Counted from the stretch's first letter, positions 1 to 8,011 are shown. The stretch: DNA of 17,170 nucleotides from Bacteroidaceae bacterium (GCA_900769465.1 CAAGGT010000285.1:1-17170), one strand, 5' to 3'. The notes: generated by a model from the letters alone, not told the origin. A program made the numbers and translations.

Positions 1-73
1 AATTGATGGAATAACCATCTTCGAGCATATGCATATATTTTAGCAATGCTGAATAATCGTGTTTTTTACGCAT
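1..73 (-). CDS. Partial CDS, N-terminus only; possible transposase OrfA-like protein
   Basis: An ATG on the minus strand at 73-71 opens a frame of 24 codons with no stop before the window edge. The peptide starts MRKKHDYSALLKY and ends in LEDGYSIN. A short basic start followed by a helix and an E-D-G-Y-S-I turn resembles the start of the helix-turn-helix OrfA subunit of IS3-like transposases, but 24 residues are too few to assign a family. It lies just downstream of the hairpin at 80-112, on the same strand as the alkaline phosphatase operon. No Shine-Dalgarno is seen; the leader is TTTATTTT, which is normal in Bacteroidota. That it is coding is likely from the open frame and start context; that it is an insertion sequence is a guess. 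Confidence 0.4.
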   Translation of the reverse strand, partial: MRKKHDYSALLKYMHMLEDGYSIN

Positions 74-79
74 AAAATA

Positions 80-112
80 AACCCCAAAGTTTTTTGTCCA
101 AACTTTGGGGTT
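80..112 (-). terminator. Hairpin terminator after alkaline phosphatase operon
   Basis: Positions 80-92 and 100-112 form a perfect 13-bp inverted repeat (AACCCCAAAGTTT against its complement) around a 7-base loop. Read on the minus strand, the second arm is followed by TTTATTTTATG, a T-rich tract expected of an intrinsic terminator, 57 bases past the phosphatase stop. The T-rich tract runs directly into the ATG of the next minus-strand frame, so the hairpin could also shield that gene from read-through transcription. Confidence 0.7.
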
Positions 113-168
113 CACTTCAAAAGGTCTTTCCTTTCTTTATGTGTTGATACGGAGCTGTTGTCTTGCGC

Positions 169-1479
169 TTATTTTTCAATAAGCTCCTTTATTGTCAATG
201 GTATGTCGGTGTTGTCCATTACGCCGTTGAATCTGTCGGCATCCTTTCCAATGGCAAAGAGCGGAACGAATGTGCCCGAGTGGTTGCCGCTTGCCCACGA
301 AATCAGTGCCTTGCGGTCAAGGTCGTAAATGGCTTCGTACGCAATCCTCTGTGCAAGGTCTGGTGTCATTTCAATCTCCTCTTTCTCGCCGTGATTGCCA
401 CGCGGCTCCACTCCGATATATTCCTTGACTATTCCTGCAATCTCTCCCCAGGTAGTTGTCCCTAACCCTTTGAGCATTGCTGTCAGCCTGTCAATGCTTA
501 CCTTCTGCGATGAGAGTTCCTTGAGGTTTAGCTCGTACTGCCCGGTATAACCAAGTACAATGCCACCGGTCTCGTGGTCGGCGGTTACAATAATCAGGGT
601 TTCCTCTTTGTGCTTCTTGTAGAATTCAAAAGCTTCGGCAATGGCAGCGTTGAAATCAAGCACCTCCTGAATCATTGTTGCGGCATCGTCGCTATGCGAA
701 GCATAGTCAATCTTGCCTCCCTCAACCATCATAAAGAAGCCTTTCTTGCTTTTCTTGCTCAAAAAGTCAATTCCTGCCTTTGTTATCTGTGCCAGTGTGA
801 GGTCATCGGCTGTGCGGTCTATTGTATAAGGAATCTCCTCGGCAACGTTCTTTTGGTATAGCATCATCTTCTTTGCTTTGCCGGCCTGGGATGCGTAGCT
901 GTCATATCCGCGCACAATGGTGTATCCCTGTTCTGCGGCTCTGGCATACAAATCGTTGCGTTGCTCGGGGCTGCACTTTGCATCTCCGCCTGCGTAGAAA
1001 TCGTAATCGGCCTTGAGCATCCACTGTGCAATCTCGTTGTAGTTGTGACGGCTTGTATTGTGTGCGTAGAATGCCGATGGGGTAGCGTGGTTTATGCACA
1101 CTGTGGTTGCAATGCCCACTGCCATTCCGCTGTTCTTTGCATCAAGGGCAACGCTGTAGAGATTGTTGCCGTTCACGTCGGTGCCTATGCGGCCGTTGCT
1201 TGTCTTGCTGCCAGTTGAAAGGGCTGTGCCCGATGCGGCCGAGTCTGTCACGCCGTTGCTTGCAGAGAAAGTGGTCACGAACGCGCTCTCAGGGAATTGG
1301 GTGAAAACCAATTGCTGCGGGCGGCCTATCACGCCTTGCATTTCTCCCAGATAGAGCTCTGTGGCAAGTACGTGCGAAGGCCCCATGCCGTCGCCAATGA
1401 AATAAAAGATATACTTTGGTTTTGCTATGCCTGTGGTGACAACAAACAGTAGCAGCAGTGTTCCTAAAATTCGTTTCAT
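169..1479 (-). CDS. Secreted alkaline phosphatase (PhoA family)
   Basis: A 436-residue protein with a Sec signal peptide (about residues 1-19), so probably periplasmic or exported, hydrolysing phosphomonoesters with a phosphoserine intermediate. The family active site is intact. Asp30 lies in the GDGMG motif and the nucleophile Ser80 in TDSAASGTA. His131 and Thr133 lie in HATPSAF, and Arg144 is the probable phosphate-binding arginine. Glu253, Asp258 and His262 lie in VEGGKIDYASH, Asp301-His302 in TADHETGG, and His400 in GNHSG. His131 in place of the E. coli Asp153 resembles the animal-type enzymes. It is the last gene of the minus-strand cluster, 13 bp after the serpin. No Pho-box-like element is visible, so phosphate control is not supported by the sequence. 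Confidence 0.93.
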   Translation of the reverse strand: MKRILGTLLLLFVVTTGIAKPKYIFYFIGDGMGPSHVLATELYLGEMQGVIGRPQQLVFTQFPESAFVTTFSASNGVTDSAASGTALSTGSKTSNGRIGTDVNGNNLYSVALDAKNSGMAVGIATTVCINHATPSAFYAHNTSRHNYNEIAQWMLKADYDFYAGGDAKCSPEQRNDLYARAAEQGYTIVRGYDSYASQAGKAKKMMLYQKNVAEEIPYTIDRTADDLTLAQITKAGIDFLSKKSKKGFFMMVEGGKIDYASHSDDAATMIQEVLDFNAAIAEAFEFYKKHKEETLIIVTADHETGGIVLGYTGQYELNLKELSSQKVSIDRLTAMLKGLGTTTWGEIAGIVKEYIGVEPRGNHGEKEEIEMTPDLAQRIAYEAIYDLDRKALISWASGNHSGTFVPLFAIGKDADRFNGVMDNTDIPLTIKELIEK

Positions 1480-1492
1480 ATCCGTCGGTTTT

Positions 1493-2725
1493 TTATTTTG
1501 CTATAGGGTTGCCCACCTTGCCGGCGAACAGTACATCGTTGCTGTTGTCCTTCATTATGGCATATAAGAACGGACGGTCAAAGGTCATTACCTCAATCCT
1601 TGGCGGCCTCATTGATAGTGCGCCGGCAATAGCTATGGTTACAGCAGCTGCTTCAGTGCCCTTTTCATTTACATTAATGTAGGTCTTCTGTATAACGTCA
1701 CTGATGAAAAGTGCCTCGTCCGATATGTCACCGAACTGTGCCTTGCTGCCGAAAGCTCTCTTGATGCCCAGATTGGAAAGCATAGGTTTGAGGCTTGTAC
1801 TGAAATCTGTCGTGAACTTGGGCAGTGAAAGGGATACGTCACGCACTTCCATGTTCTGTAGAAGAGTTTCAAAATCCTTGGCCACATATTCGGCTGCATC
1901 ATCGCACTTCACACCTTCAGCGGGCAAGATGAAGAGCATGGTGTACCCGCCCTGCAATCTCTTTGATGTCATTGCGACCATATCGTCGCTGTAGAACGGT
2001 TCGTTAGAGCGCATCATCATAGTGGGGACTTCAATCTCCTCGCCCCTCTCTGTCGTGAACTTCCTGTCCGTTGTGTTCTTCTCCTGGAACGGTTTGTTCC
2101 ATGCTGCCTTCAAGTAGAGTGCGTTGATAAGGAGCATCCTGTCGTTCTCTGTGAGGCGGTCGAGTATTGTAGGGATTTTGCCGTTGGTATTCTCGTTACA
2201 CCACTCATTGACACGCTTGACACTCTCTTGGTTGAACTTGACACTTTCAACAAGCGCATCAAAATATTCCTTGTTTGTGTCAACAAACTTCTGCTTTACG
2301 TCAAAACCTTCTTTAATCCATATTGAGTTTGCAATCCTCACGTCACCATGCTCGTTCCATACTGTCTTGGTGGCAACATCATCCAAGAGTTTGCGGCTCT
2401 TTATATTGGCACTGTCACCAAGCTGCATGGCATCGAGAATCTCCGTCTTTGTCTTGCCCTCGGCACCATTGGCAACCATAGCCATTGCAAACTGTGCGCT
2501 CAAGGGCGACAGGCAGATGTTCTCTTTCTCCATCTCTCTGCAGGCCTCGCCCAGCAGATTACCCCAGAAAGAATTGTTGTCGGTAACCTTGTTTTCGGCC
2601 GTGGCTACAATTGCAGGATTGTTCTCAGGGCTGCTTTCCTGTGTTGTTGCCTCACTCTTGTTCCTGGTGGTACCGCAAGATGCCACAGTAGCAACCAATG
2701 TTGCGTATAATACTTTTTTTATCAT
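1493..2725 (-). CDS. Serpin-family protease inhibitor, lipoprotein
   Basis: A 410-residue serpin (family I4) with a lipoprotein signal: the hydrophobic stretch ends in ATVASC, making Cys17 the lipidated residue. The serpin fold follows from about residue 50, with NICLSPLS, the NALYLKAAW breach region and the C-terminal FDRPFLY strand. The reactive-centre hinge reads E354-KGTEAAAVT, with Gly356 and Thr357 at P15/P14 and small residues at P12-P9, the pattern of inhibitory rather than non-inhibitory serpins. Counting from Glu354 as P17 gives Leu370-Ser371 as P1-P1'. The loop is about four residues longer than in alpha-1-antitrypsin, so the Met372-Arg373 area is also possible. It starts one base after the rseP stop, indicating co-translation. 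Lipidated serpins such as miropin of Tannerella forsythia block host or competitor proteases; the target here is inferred only. Confidence 0.93.
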   Translation of the reverse strand: MIKKVLYATLVATVASCGTTRNKSEATTQESSPENNPAIVATAENKVTDNNSFWGNLLGEACREMEKENICLSPLSAQFAMAMVANGAEGKTKTEILDAMQLGDSANIKSRKLLDDVATKTVWNEHGDVRIANSIWIKEGFDVKQKFVDTNKEYFDALVESVKFNQESVKRVNEWCNENTNGKIPTILDRLTENDRMLLINALYLKAAWNKPFQEKNTTDRKFTTERGEEIEVPTMMMRSNEPFYSDDMVAMTSKRLQGGYTMLFILPAEGVKCDDAAEYVAKDFETLLQNMEVRDVSLSLPKFTTDFSTSLKPMLSNLGIKRAFGSKAQFGDISDEALFISDVIQKTYINVNEKGTEAAAVTIAIAGALSMRPPRIEVMTFDRPFLYAIMKDNSNDVLFAGKVGNPIAK

Positions 2726-2726
2726 A

Positions 2727-4064
2727 TCAGAATACGAACTTCATCAGGTCGTTGAATGTTGCCAGTAAGAACAGGCACAAAAGAATACCCATTCCAATCC
2801 ATTGTGTCCATATCATGAAATTCTCGCTTGGCTGCTTGCCTGTAATCATCTCATATATCAGGAATACGGCGTGGCCACCGTCAAGTGCCGGGATTGGAAG
2901 GATGTTCATGAATGCGAGGACGATTGAAAGGAATGCTGTCATCATCCAGAATGCATTCCAGTCCCACATGGCCGGGAACAGACTGCCTATCGAGCCGAAC
3001 ATACCTACCGATTTTGCTCCCTCGCTGCTGAATACATACTGGAAGTCGCTCACATATCCCTTGAGTACATCCATTGCAAATGCCGCACCGGCAGGGAAAG
3101 AACCAAAGAATGAGTATGATACGCGCTCAAGCGGATATTCGTTGGCAATGGGGCTTATTCCTAACACGAAGCTTGTGTCGGCTGTAACGGTGAACTGCAT
3201 CAGGCTGTCACGCATCAACATTATGTCGAATGTGCTTTTGCCCTCCTCTTTCAGGTAACCCATTGCAGCTTTGATGTCGTCCCACGATTTGATACTTCTG
3301 CCGTCGATGCTCACAATGCTGTCGTTCACCTGCATTCCATGCAGGGCCGCAACACTTGTGCTGTCTACATAGCCAATGACCGGCAAGAATCTTGTAGTAA
3401 GGAACAGCTTGGGCTTGTTCATGTCAAGAAGACCAAGATCTTCGGGGATGGCAATATCTGCTTCCTTGCCATCGCGCAGCACCGTAACGGTGTCGGCAGC
3501 GCAAATCTGGCGCATCAGGTTAACGCTCCTGATTTTGTCAAGATACAGCTGGTGTATCTCCTCGCCATCCATCTTTATTATCATGTCTCCATCCTCAAAG
3601 CCAATCTCCTTTGCCTTTTCATTGAAGGTAAAACCATTTTCAATCTTGTGCAGGTCGACGTATTTGTCGCCCCAGGCGAACAGGACCATCGAGTATATGA
3701 AGAAAGCCAGGATGAGATTGAACATTACGCCGCCTACAATTATGAGCAGTCTTTGCCAAGCCGGTTTCGAACGGTATTCCCATGATTCGGCAGGCTTCTT
3801 CATCTGCTCTGTATCCATTGACTCGTCAACCATTCCTGCAATTTTGCAATATCCTCCAAGAGGAATCCAACCTATGCCGTATTCGGTGTGGCTGTTTTTG
3901 GGCTTCCATTTGAAGAGTGAAAAATTCCAGTCAAAGAAAAGATAGAATTTCTCCACCCTCACTTTGAAGATTCTTGCAAAGAGAAAGTGGCCGAACTCGT
4001 GAACAAGTACCAGCAGACTCAATGCCAGAATAAGTTGCAGTGCGCGTATAAAAAATATTTCCAT
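2727..4064 (-). CDS. rseP: RIP zinc metalloprotease, site-2 protease family (RseP)
   Basis: A 445-residue polytopic inner-membrane protease, the family that cleaves anti-sigma factors or leftover signal peptides within the membrane. The first transmembrane helix carries the zinc motif HEFGH (His22, Glu23, His26). The second catalytic motif NILPIPALDGGH near the C-terminus supplies Asp395. Between them lie a GGVMFN helix (about 111-130) and two PDZ-like regions (about 140-210 and 225-300, the second containing GMQVNDSIVSIDG). The last helix spans about 420-437. Length fits the family. It lies downstream of dxr, a widespread bacterial neighbour pair, across an 84-bp gap, and its TGA stop is separated by one base from the serpin start. 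The local anti-sigma substrate is not visible in the window. Confidence 0.95.
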   Translation of the reverse strand: MEIFFIRALQLILALSLLVLVHEFGHFLFARIFKVRVEKFYLFFDWNFSLFKWKPKNSHTEYGIGWIPLGGYCKIAGMVDESMDTEQMKKPAESWEYRSKPAWQRLLIIVGGVMFNLILAFFIYSMVLFAWGDKYVDLHKIENGFTFNEKAKEIGFEDGDMIIKMDGEEIHQLYLDKIRSVNLMRQICAADTVTVLRDGKEADIAIPEDLGLLDMNKPKLFLTTRFLPVIGYVDSTSVAALHGMQVNDSIVSIDGRSIKSWDDIKAAMGYLKEEGKSTFDIMLMRDSLMQFTVTADTSFVLGISPIANEYPLERVSYSFFGSFPAGAAFAMDVLKGYVSDFQYVFSSEGAKSVGMFGSIGSLFPAMWDWNAFWMMTAFLSIVLAFMNILPIPALDGGHAVFLIYEMITGKQPSENFMIWTQWIGMGILLCLFLLATFNDLMKFVF

Positions 4065-4148
4065 AATGTGTTATATTGTTTTTTTGTTTCTTTTTTTATT
4101 ATTTGAGGTTTGTGGCTTTCCGCTTCAACCTTTCCCTTTTTCAGTTTT
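4065..4148 (-). other. A/G-rich leader between dxr and rseP
   Basis: This 84-bp gap is by far the largest inside the minus-strand cluster. Read on the minus strand it is strongly purine-rich and A-rich, ending in a stretch of A runs before AATATAACACATT and the rseP ATG. I see no hairpin followed by T residues, no TAnnTTTG box and no small reading frame. It is probably an unstructured A-rich translation leader, as Bacteroidota often use in place of Shine-Dalgarno, though a cryptic promoter cannot be excluded. Confidence 0.4.
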
Positions 4149-5309
4149 TTAAATCCACTCCTTTACCATGGTTCTTATCTCCCTGTCGGTCTCAAGGTAG
4201 TCGTCAAGTGTGGGTTTCAGTATATAGGTTGCCTTTTCCATTGCGCGCTCTATCAGTCTGGGCATATCGGTGAACTTTATGCGCTCCTCGAGAAAGGCTG
4301 CCACGCATATCTCGTTGGCGGCGTTCACCACGCAAGGGATGTTGCCGCCTTCGGCCAAAGCTGTGTATGCGTGCCGCAGGTTGGGAAACAGTTCCAAGTT
4401 GGGTTTCTCGAATGTGAGTTCCTTCAACTGTGTCCAGTCAATACGTTCGAACGATGATGGCAAACGTGTGGGATATGTAAGAGCATACATGATGGGCAGG
4501 CGCATATCGGGGGTACCGAGCTGTGCCTTTATGGCTCCGTCAGTGAACTGTACCATAGAGTGGATTACCGACTGTGGATGAACGACAACCTCTATATCCT
4601 CTGCTCCCACACCGAACAACCATTTTGCCTCCATAACCTCAAAGCCCTTGTTCATCATCGAGGCAGAGTCAATGGTTATTTTTGCACCCATGCTCCAATT
4701 GGGGTGTTTGAGCGCCTGCTGTCGTGTAACGTGTTCAAGCTGCTCCTTTGTGAATGTGCGGAACGGGCCACCCGATGCCGTGAGAATCAGTTTTTCAACC
4801 CTGTTCTGCATCTCTCCCGCGAGGCACTGGAAAATGGCCGAGTGTTCCGAATCGACAGGCAGAATGGGTGTCTCATACTCCATTGCAAGGGCGTTTATCA
4901 TTTCGCCGGCCACCACCATTGTCTCCTTGTTTGCAAGTGCTATGGCCTTGCCTGCCTTGATGGCGTTTATTGTCGGGCGCAATCCCGAGAATCCCACCAT
5001 TGCGGTAACCACAATGTCAATGGGCTTTGACTCAACAATCTGGCATATGGACTCATAGCCGCCGTATACCTTGATGGGCAGGTCGCTCAATGCTTCCTTC
5101 AGCTTGGGATATTTGCTTTCATCGGCAATCACCACAGCCTCGGGCATGAACTTGCGTGCCTGCTGGATGAGTTCGTCAACGCGCGTGTTTGCTGTTATGG
5201 CATATACCTCGAACTTGTCGGGGTGTTCTTCAACAACTTGTAAGGTCTGTGTTCCTATGGAGCCGGTAGAGCCTAATATGGCAATGCTCCTCTTTATCGT
5301 TTCACTCAT
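4149..5309 (-). CDS. dxr: 1-deoxy-D-xylulose-5-phosphate reductoisomerase
   Basis: A 386-residue cytoplasmic enzyme converting DXP to MEP with NADPH and a divalent metal, the committed step of the non-mevalonate isoprenoid pathway (also called ispC). The NADPH loop GSTGSIG is at residues 13-19, followed by ALANKETMV (about 124-132). PVDSEHSAIFQC supplies metal ligands Asp153 and Glu155, and MMNKGFEVMEA supplies Glu224, matching E. coli Asp150, Glu152 and Glu231. SGGPFR and HPQSVIHSMV are also present. Length is as expected. It starts 15 bp after the M23 gene and precedes rseP. All residues needed for activity appear intact; fosmidomycin sensitivity would be expected at the enzyme level. Confidence 0.97.
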   Translation of the reverse strand: MSETIKRSIAILGSTGSIGTQTLQVVEEHPDKFEVYAITANTRVDELIQQARKFMPEAVVIADESKYPKLKEALSDLPIKVYGGYESICQIVESKPIDIVVTAMVGFSGLRPTINAIKAGKAIALANKETMVVAGEMINALAMEYETPILPVDSEHSAIFQCLAGEMQNRVEKLILTASGGPFRTFTKEQLEHVTRQQALKHPNWSMGAKITIDSASMMNKGFEVMEAKWLFGVGAEDIEVVVHPQSVIHSMVQFTDGAIKAQLGTPDMRLPIMYALTYPTRLPSSFERIDWTQLKELTFEKPNLELFPNLRHAYTALAEGGNIPCVVNAANEICVAAFLEERIKFTDMPRLIERAMEKATYILKPTLDDYLETDREIRTMVKEWI

Positions 5310-5324
5310 TGTCTTTGCCGTTTT

Positions 5325-6182
5325 TTAGAATGGTATATAAATGTTGGGGTCGAGCGGCTTGCTCCGGTGCCACAGCTCCAGATGCAGGAACTTTTTCTCC
5401 CTTTCGTTCTTCTCGCCCGAGCCGTCGCTCAATGTTCCTATTACTTCGCCGCCATATACCTTGTCGCCTACCTGCTTGAGCAGACGGTAACAGTTGCGGT
5501 ATATCGAGATGAGGTTTTCGCGGTGTTGCAGGGCAATGGTGTATCCGTCGTTAGCGGTGTAGTCGCTGAATACCACAATGCCGTCGTGTATAGAGACGAT
5601 GCTTTCCCCGGCAACTTCGGCAATGTCGACGCCGTAGTGTCCGTTGCTCGGGTCAAAAAGTGTCACAATCTCGCCTTTTGTCGGGCGGAAGAGGTTCAGT
5701 TCCTGCAATGCGGCCACACTTGCTGCCTGTGATGTAAGGTTGTATCTCTCGCGCTCTTCCCAGTTCTTCACGAATTCAGCCTCAAGCCCGGTGGTCTCTA
5801 TGGAGAAATCCATGTTTGATACCGGCTGCGGTGAGTTTTTGAGCGAGTCTAGGGTTATGTCGCCGTTCATTATCGCGCGGATGTTTGCCAGGTATGCATC
5901 CTGTTTCTCAATCTCGTGCATCAGAGAGTCTACGCGAAGGTTGTTGCTGATGATCTTGTCCTTCTCGCCCTTGTTTACATATCCGGGCAGCATACTGCCT
6001 ACCGGGGTGAATATTATTACAAGATACAGCACTCCAACAACAAGCAGGAGCGATGTGAACAACGACAATATCACCCAGAGCGGCGAGATGTAGAAACCTA
6101 GCACGTTCTCCAGTTTGTTCTCGTTGTGTATCGTAAGCCGGTATTTGCGCAGGAGCCTGCTGCCGAAACCTTTCTTTTTCAT
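5325..6182 (-). CDS. Membrane-anchored M23-family protein lacking catalytic histidines
   Basis: A 285-residue protein with a basic cytoplasmic N-terminus, one transmembrane helix (about 33-59), a helical probable coiled-coil stalk (about 72-105) and an M23/LytM domain (about 165-285). The zinc ligands are kept: His182 and Asp186 in HYGVD, and His267 in LHLEL. The two histidines usually required for catalysis are not: the Y-x-H position reads YRNC (Asn230), and the first His of the H-x-H motif is Phe265. It may therefore be a non-hydrolytic regulator or scaffold, like the degenerate LytM domains of EnvC and NlpD that activate amidases, rather than an endopeptidase. It sits between rimM (12 bp) and dxr (15 bp), close to murA, consistent with an envelope role. 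Family call is firm; lack of activity is inferred. Confidence 0.85.
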   Translation of the reverse strand: MKKKGFGSRLLRKYRLTIHNENKLENVLGFYISPLWVILSLFTSLLLVVGVLYLVIIFTPVGSMLPGYVNKGEKDKIISNNLRVDSLMHEIEKQDAYLANIRAIMNGDITLDSLKNSPQPVSNMDFSIETTGLEAEFVKNWEERERYNLTSQAASVAALQELNLFRPTKGEIVTLFDPSNGHYGVDIAEVAGESIVSIHDGIVVFSDYTANDGYTIALQHRENLISIYRNCYRLLKQVGDKVYGGEVIGTLSDGSGEKNEREKKFLHLELWHRSKPLDPNIYIPF

Positions 6183-6194
6183 ATCTTGTCTGTT

Positions 6195-6704
6195 TTAAAG
6201 GGATACAAGTCCTTGTGGCAGGTCGAACGTGATTGTCTGCCCGTCATGGTCTATGTCCACTATGAACTCCTCCTGTGCCGGTATCAGAATCTCGTTGCCA
6301 TCCTTTTCCACGACAAAGAGTGTGTTTATTGTGCTGTCGTCGATATCGGTGACTTCACCAATCTCTCCCAGTGTCCTGTCGGTAGCCGTGAATCCGATGA
6401 AATATCCCAACGAGACCTCGTCACTCTCCTCAACCCACTTGCGTGGGATGAATGCCTCGCGGTTGGTGAGGTAACGCACCTCTTCTGCGCTCTCCATACG
6501 CTCTACTTTCACAATGAGCGTGTCGTTGCTTTTTGTGCGTACCGACTCAAAAAAGAACGGTACCAGTATGCCGTCAATGTCACAGGCAACAAAGTCGCAT
6601 CCGTCGCCCAGAGCGAATGTCTCGCCCTGCAGTCCAATCTCGCCTTTTGTACCGTGCGGCTTCAAGAACTTGCCGAAGCGCACGAAATCCTCTTTCTTGA
6701 GCAT
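6195..6704 (-). CDS. rimM: 16S rRNA processing protein RimM
   Basis: A 169-residue protein of usual family length, which binds ribosomal protein S19 and helps mature the 30S head. The N-terminal RimM beta-barrel begins with GKFLKPHGTKGEI (about 11-23). The C-terminal PRC-barrel spans about 95-169 and contains IPAQEEFIVDID and the closing LPQGLVSL, matching the family ending. It starts 2 bp after the murA stop, so the two are probably translationally coupled. In many other bacteria rimM lies with rpsP, trmD and rplS; here it is instead in a cell-wall and isoprenoid cluster. Confidence 0.93.
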   Translation of the reverse strand: MLKKEDFVRFGKFLKPHGTKGEIGLQGETFALGDGCDFVACDIDGILVPFFFESVRTKSNDTLIVKVERMESAEEVRYLTNREAFIPRKWVEESDEVSLGYFIGFTATDRTLGEIGEVTDIDDSTINTLFVVEKDGNEILIPAQEEFIVDIDHDGQTITFDLPQGLVSL

Positions 6705-6706
6705 AT

Positions 6707-8011
6707 TTATGAGCGTGTTATTTTGGCACCAATCTGGTTAAGTCTCTCCTCGAGGTTCTGATAGCCCCTGTCAATCTGCTCAATGTTGTCGATTCGGCTT
6801 ATGCCGTCGGCGCTCATTGCTGCAATGAGCAGTGCTATACCGGCCCTTATGTCGGGCGAACTCATGGCACGTGGCTTCAATGTAAAGCGTCTGTCGTGTC
6901 CTATGACCACAGCACGGTGGGGGTCACAGAGGATTATCTGTGCGCCCATATCAATGAGCTTGTCTACAAAGAACAGGCGGCTCTCAAACATCTTCTGGTG
7001 GATGAGTACGCTGCCTTTTGCCTGTATGGCGGTGACAAGCAGGACACTCAACAGGTCGGGTGTGAGTCCCGGCCAGGGGGCATCGCTGATGTTCATTATT
7101 GAACCGTCGATGAATGAGTCTATCTCATAGTGTTCCTGTGAAGGGATGTATATGTCGTCGCCCCTCTGCTCGAACTTGATACCAAGACGGCGGAAACTCT
7201 CGGGTATGATACCCAGGTTCTCGAACGAGACGTTCTTTATTGTCAGCTCGCTCTGTGTCATGGCTGCCATACCGATGAAACTGCCCACCTCAATCATGTC
7301 GGGCAATGCGCGGTGTGTGCATCCTCCAAGTTCCTTCACGCCTTCGATTGTTATGAGGTTGCTGGCTATGCCCGATATTCTTGCGCCCATCTTGTTGAGC
7401 ATACGGCACAGCTGCTGTATGTATGGTTCGCAGGCGGCGTTGTATATTGTTGTTGTGCCTTCGGCAAGTACCGCAGCCATAATTATGTTCGCAGTTCCGG
7501 TCACCGATGCCTCATCTAGCAGTATCGAGCAGCCTTTGAGCTTTTCTGTACTCATGCGGTATACTCTCTTTTCTGTGTCGAACGAGAACTTTGCTCCCAA
7601 TTTCTGCAAACCCAAGATGTGTGTGTCGAGTCTGCGTCGGCCAATCTTGTCTCCGCCGGGTTCCGACATTGTAGCCTTGCCGTAGCGTCCCAGGAGAGGA
7701 CCAATAAACATTACCGAACCGCGTAGCCTTGAGCAACCGTTGATGTACTCCTCGCTCTCGATGTAGTCGAGGTTGATGTTGTCGGCCTGGAATGTGAAGC
7801 ATCCAACGCCATTGCGTGTCACCGATACTCCCATATTGATGAGCTGGTTTATCAGGTTGTTCACGTCGGCAATGTCGGGTATGTTCTCTATTGTTACCTT
7901 CTCGCTTGTGAGCAGGGTGGCACAGATCTCCTGGAGAACCTCGTTCTTGGCTCCCTGCGGTGTTATTTCGCCGTGCAGCTTGTGTCCGCCCTCTATAATG
8001 AATGATGCCAT
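6707..8011 (-). CDS. murA: UDP-N-acetylglucosamine 1-carboxyvinyltransferase (MurA) with Asp in the active-site loop
   Basis: A 434-residue cytoplasmic enzyme transferring enolpyruvate from PEP to UDP-GlcNAc, the first committed step of peptidoglycan synthesis. Lys22-Asn23 (QGAKN) are conserved, as are Arg126 (E. coli Arg120), Asp319 in LTPDLL (E. coli Asp305) and Arg415 in IDRGYQ (E. coli Arg397). The mobile loop reads SEPGGDKIGRRRLD: the usual Cys (E. coli Cys115), the residue alkylated by fosfomycin, is Asp121. That substitution is known to keep activity and confer fosfomycin insensitivity in other bacteria. The residues after it, GRRRLD rather than GARPVD, are also divergent. It starts 12 bp after DUF4290 and ends 2 bp before rimM. 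Only one murA copy is seen here. Confidence 0.95.
   Translation of the reverse strand: MASFIIEGGHKLHGEITPQGAKNEVLQEICATLLTSEKVTIENIPDIADVNNLINQLINMGVSVTRNGVGCFTFQADNINLDYIESEEYINGCSRLRGSVMFIGPLLGRYGKATMSEPGGDKIGRRRLDTHILGLQKLGAKFSFDTEKRVYRMSTEKLKGCSILLDEASVTGTANIIMAAVLAEGTTTIYNAACEPYIQQLCRMLNKMGARISGIASNLITIEGVKELGGCTHRALPDMIEVGSFIGMAAMTQSELTIKNVSFENLGIIPESFRRLGIKFEQRGDDIYIPSQEHYEIDSFIDGSIMNISDAPWPGLTPDLLSVLLVTAIQAKGSVLIHQKMFESRLFFVDKLIDMGAQIILCDPHRAVVIGHDRRFTLKPRAMSSPDIRAGIALLIAAMSADGISRIDNIEQIDRGYQNLEERLNQIGAKITRS

Noticed and set aside
2124..2768. A 214-codon open frame antisense to the serpin and the end of rseP
   Set aside because: Ser/Leu-rich shadow of the serpin frame, with no recognisable motif; the minus-strand protein is a full-length serpin.
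6126..6761. A 211-codon plus-strand open frame over rimM
   Set aside because: Antisense to rimM, which has all its family motifs; the translation is Cys/His-rich without structure.
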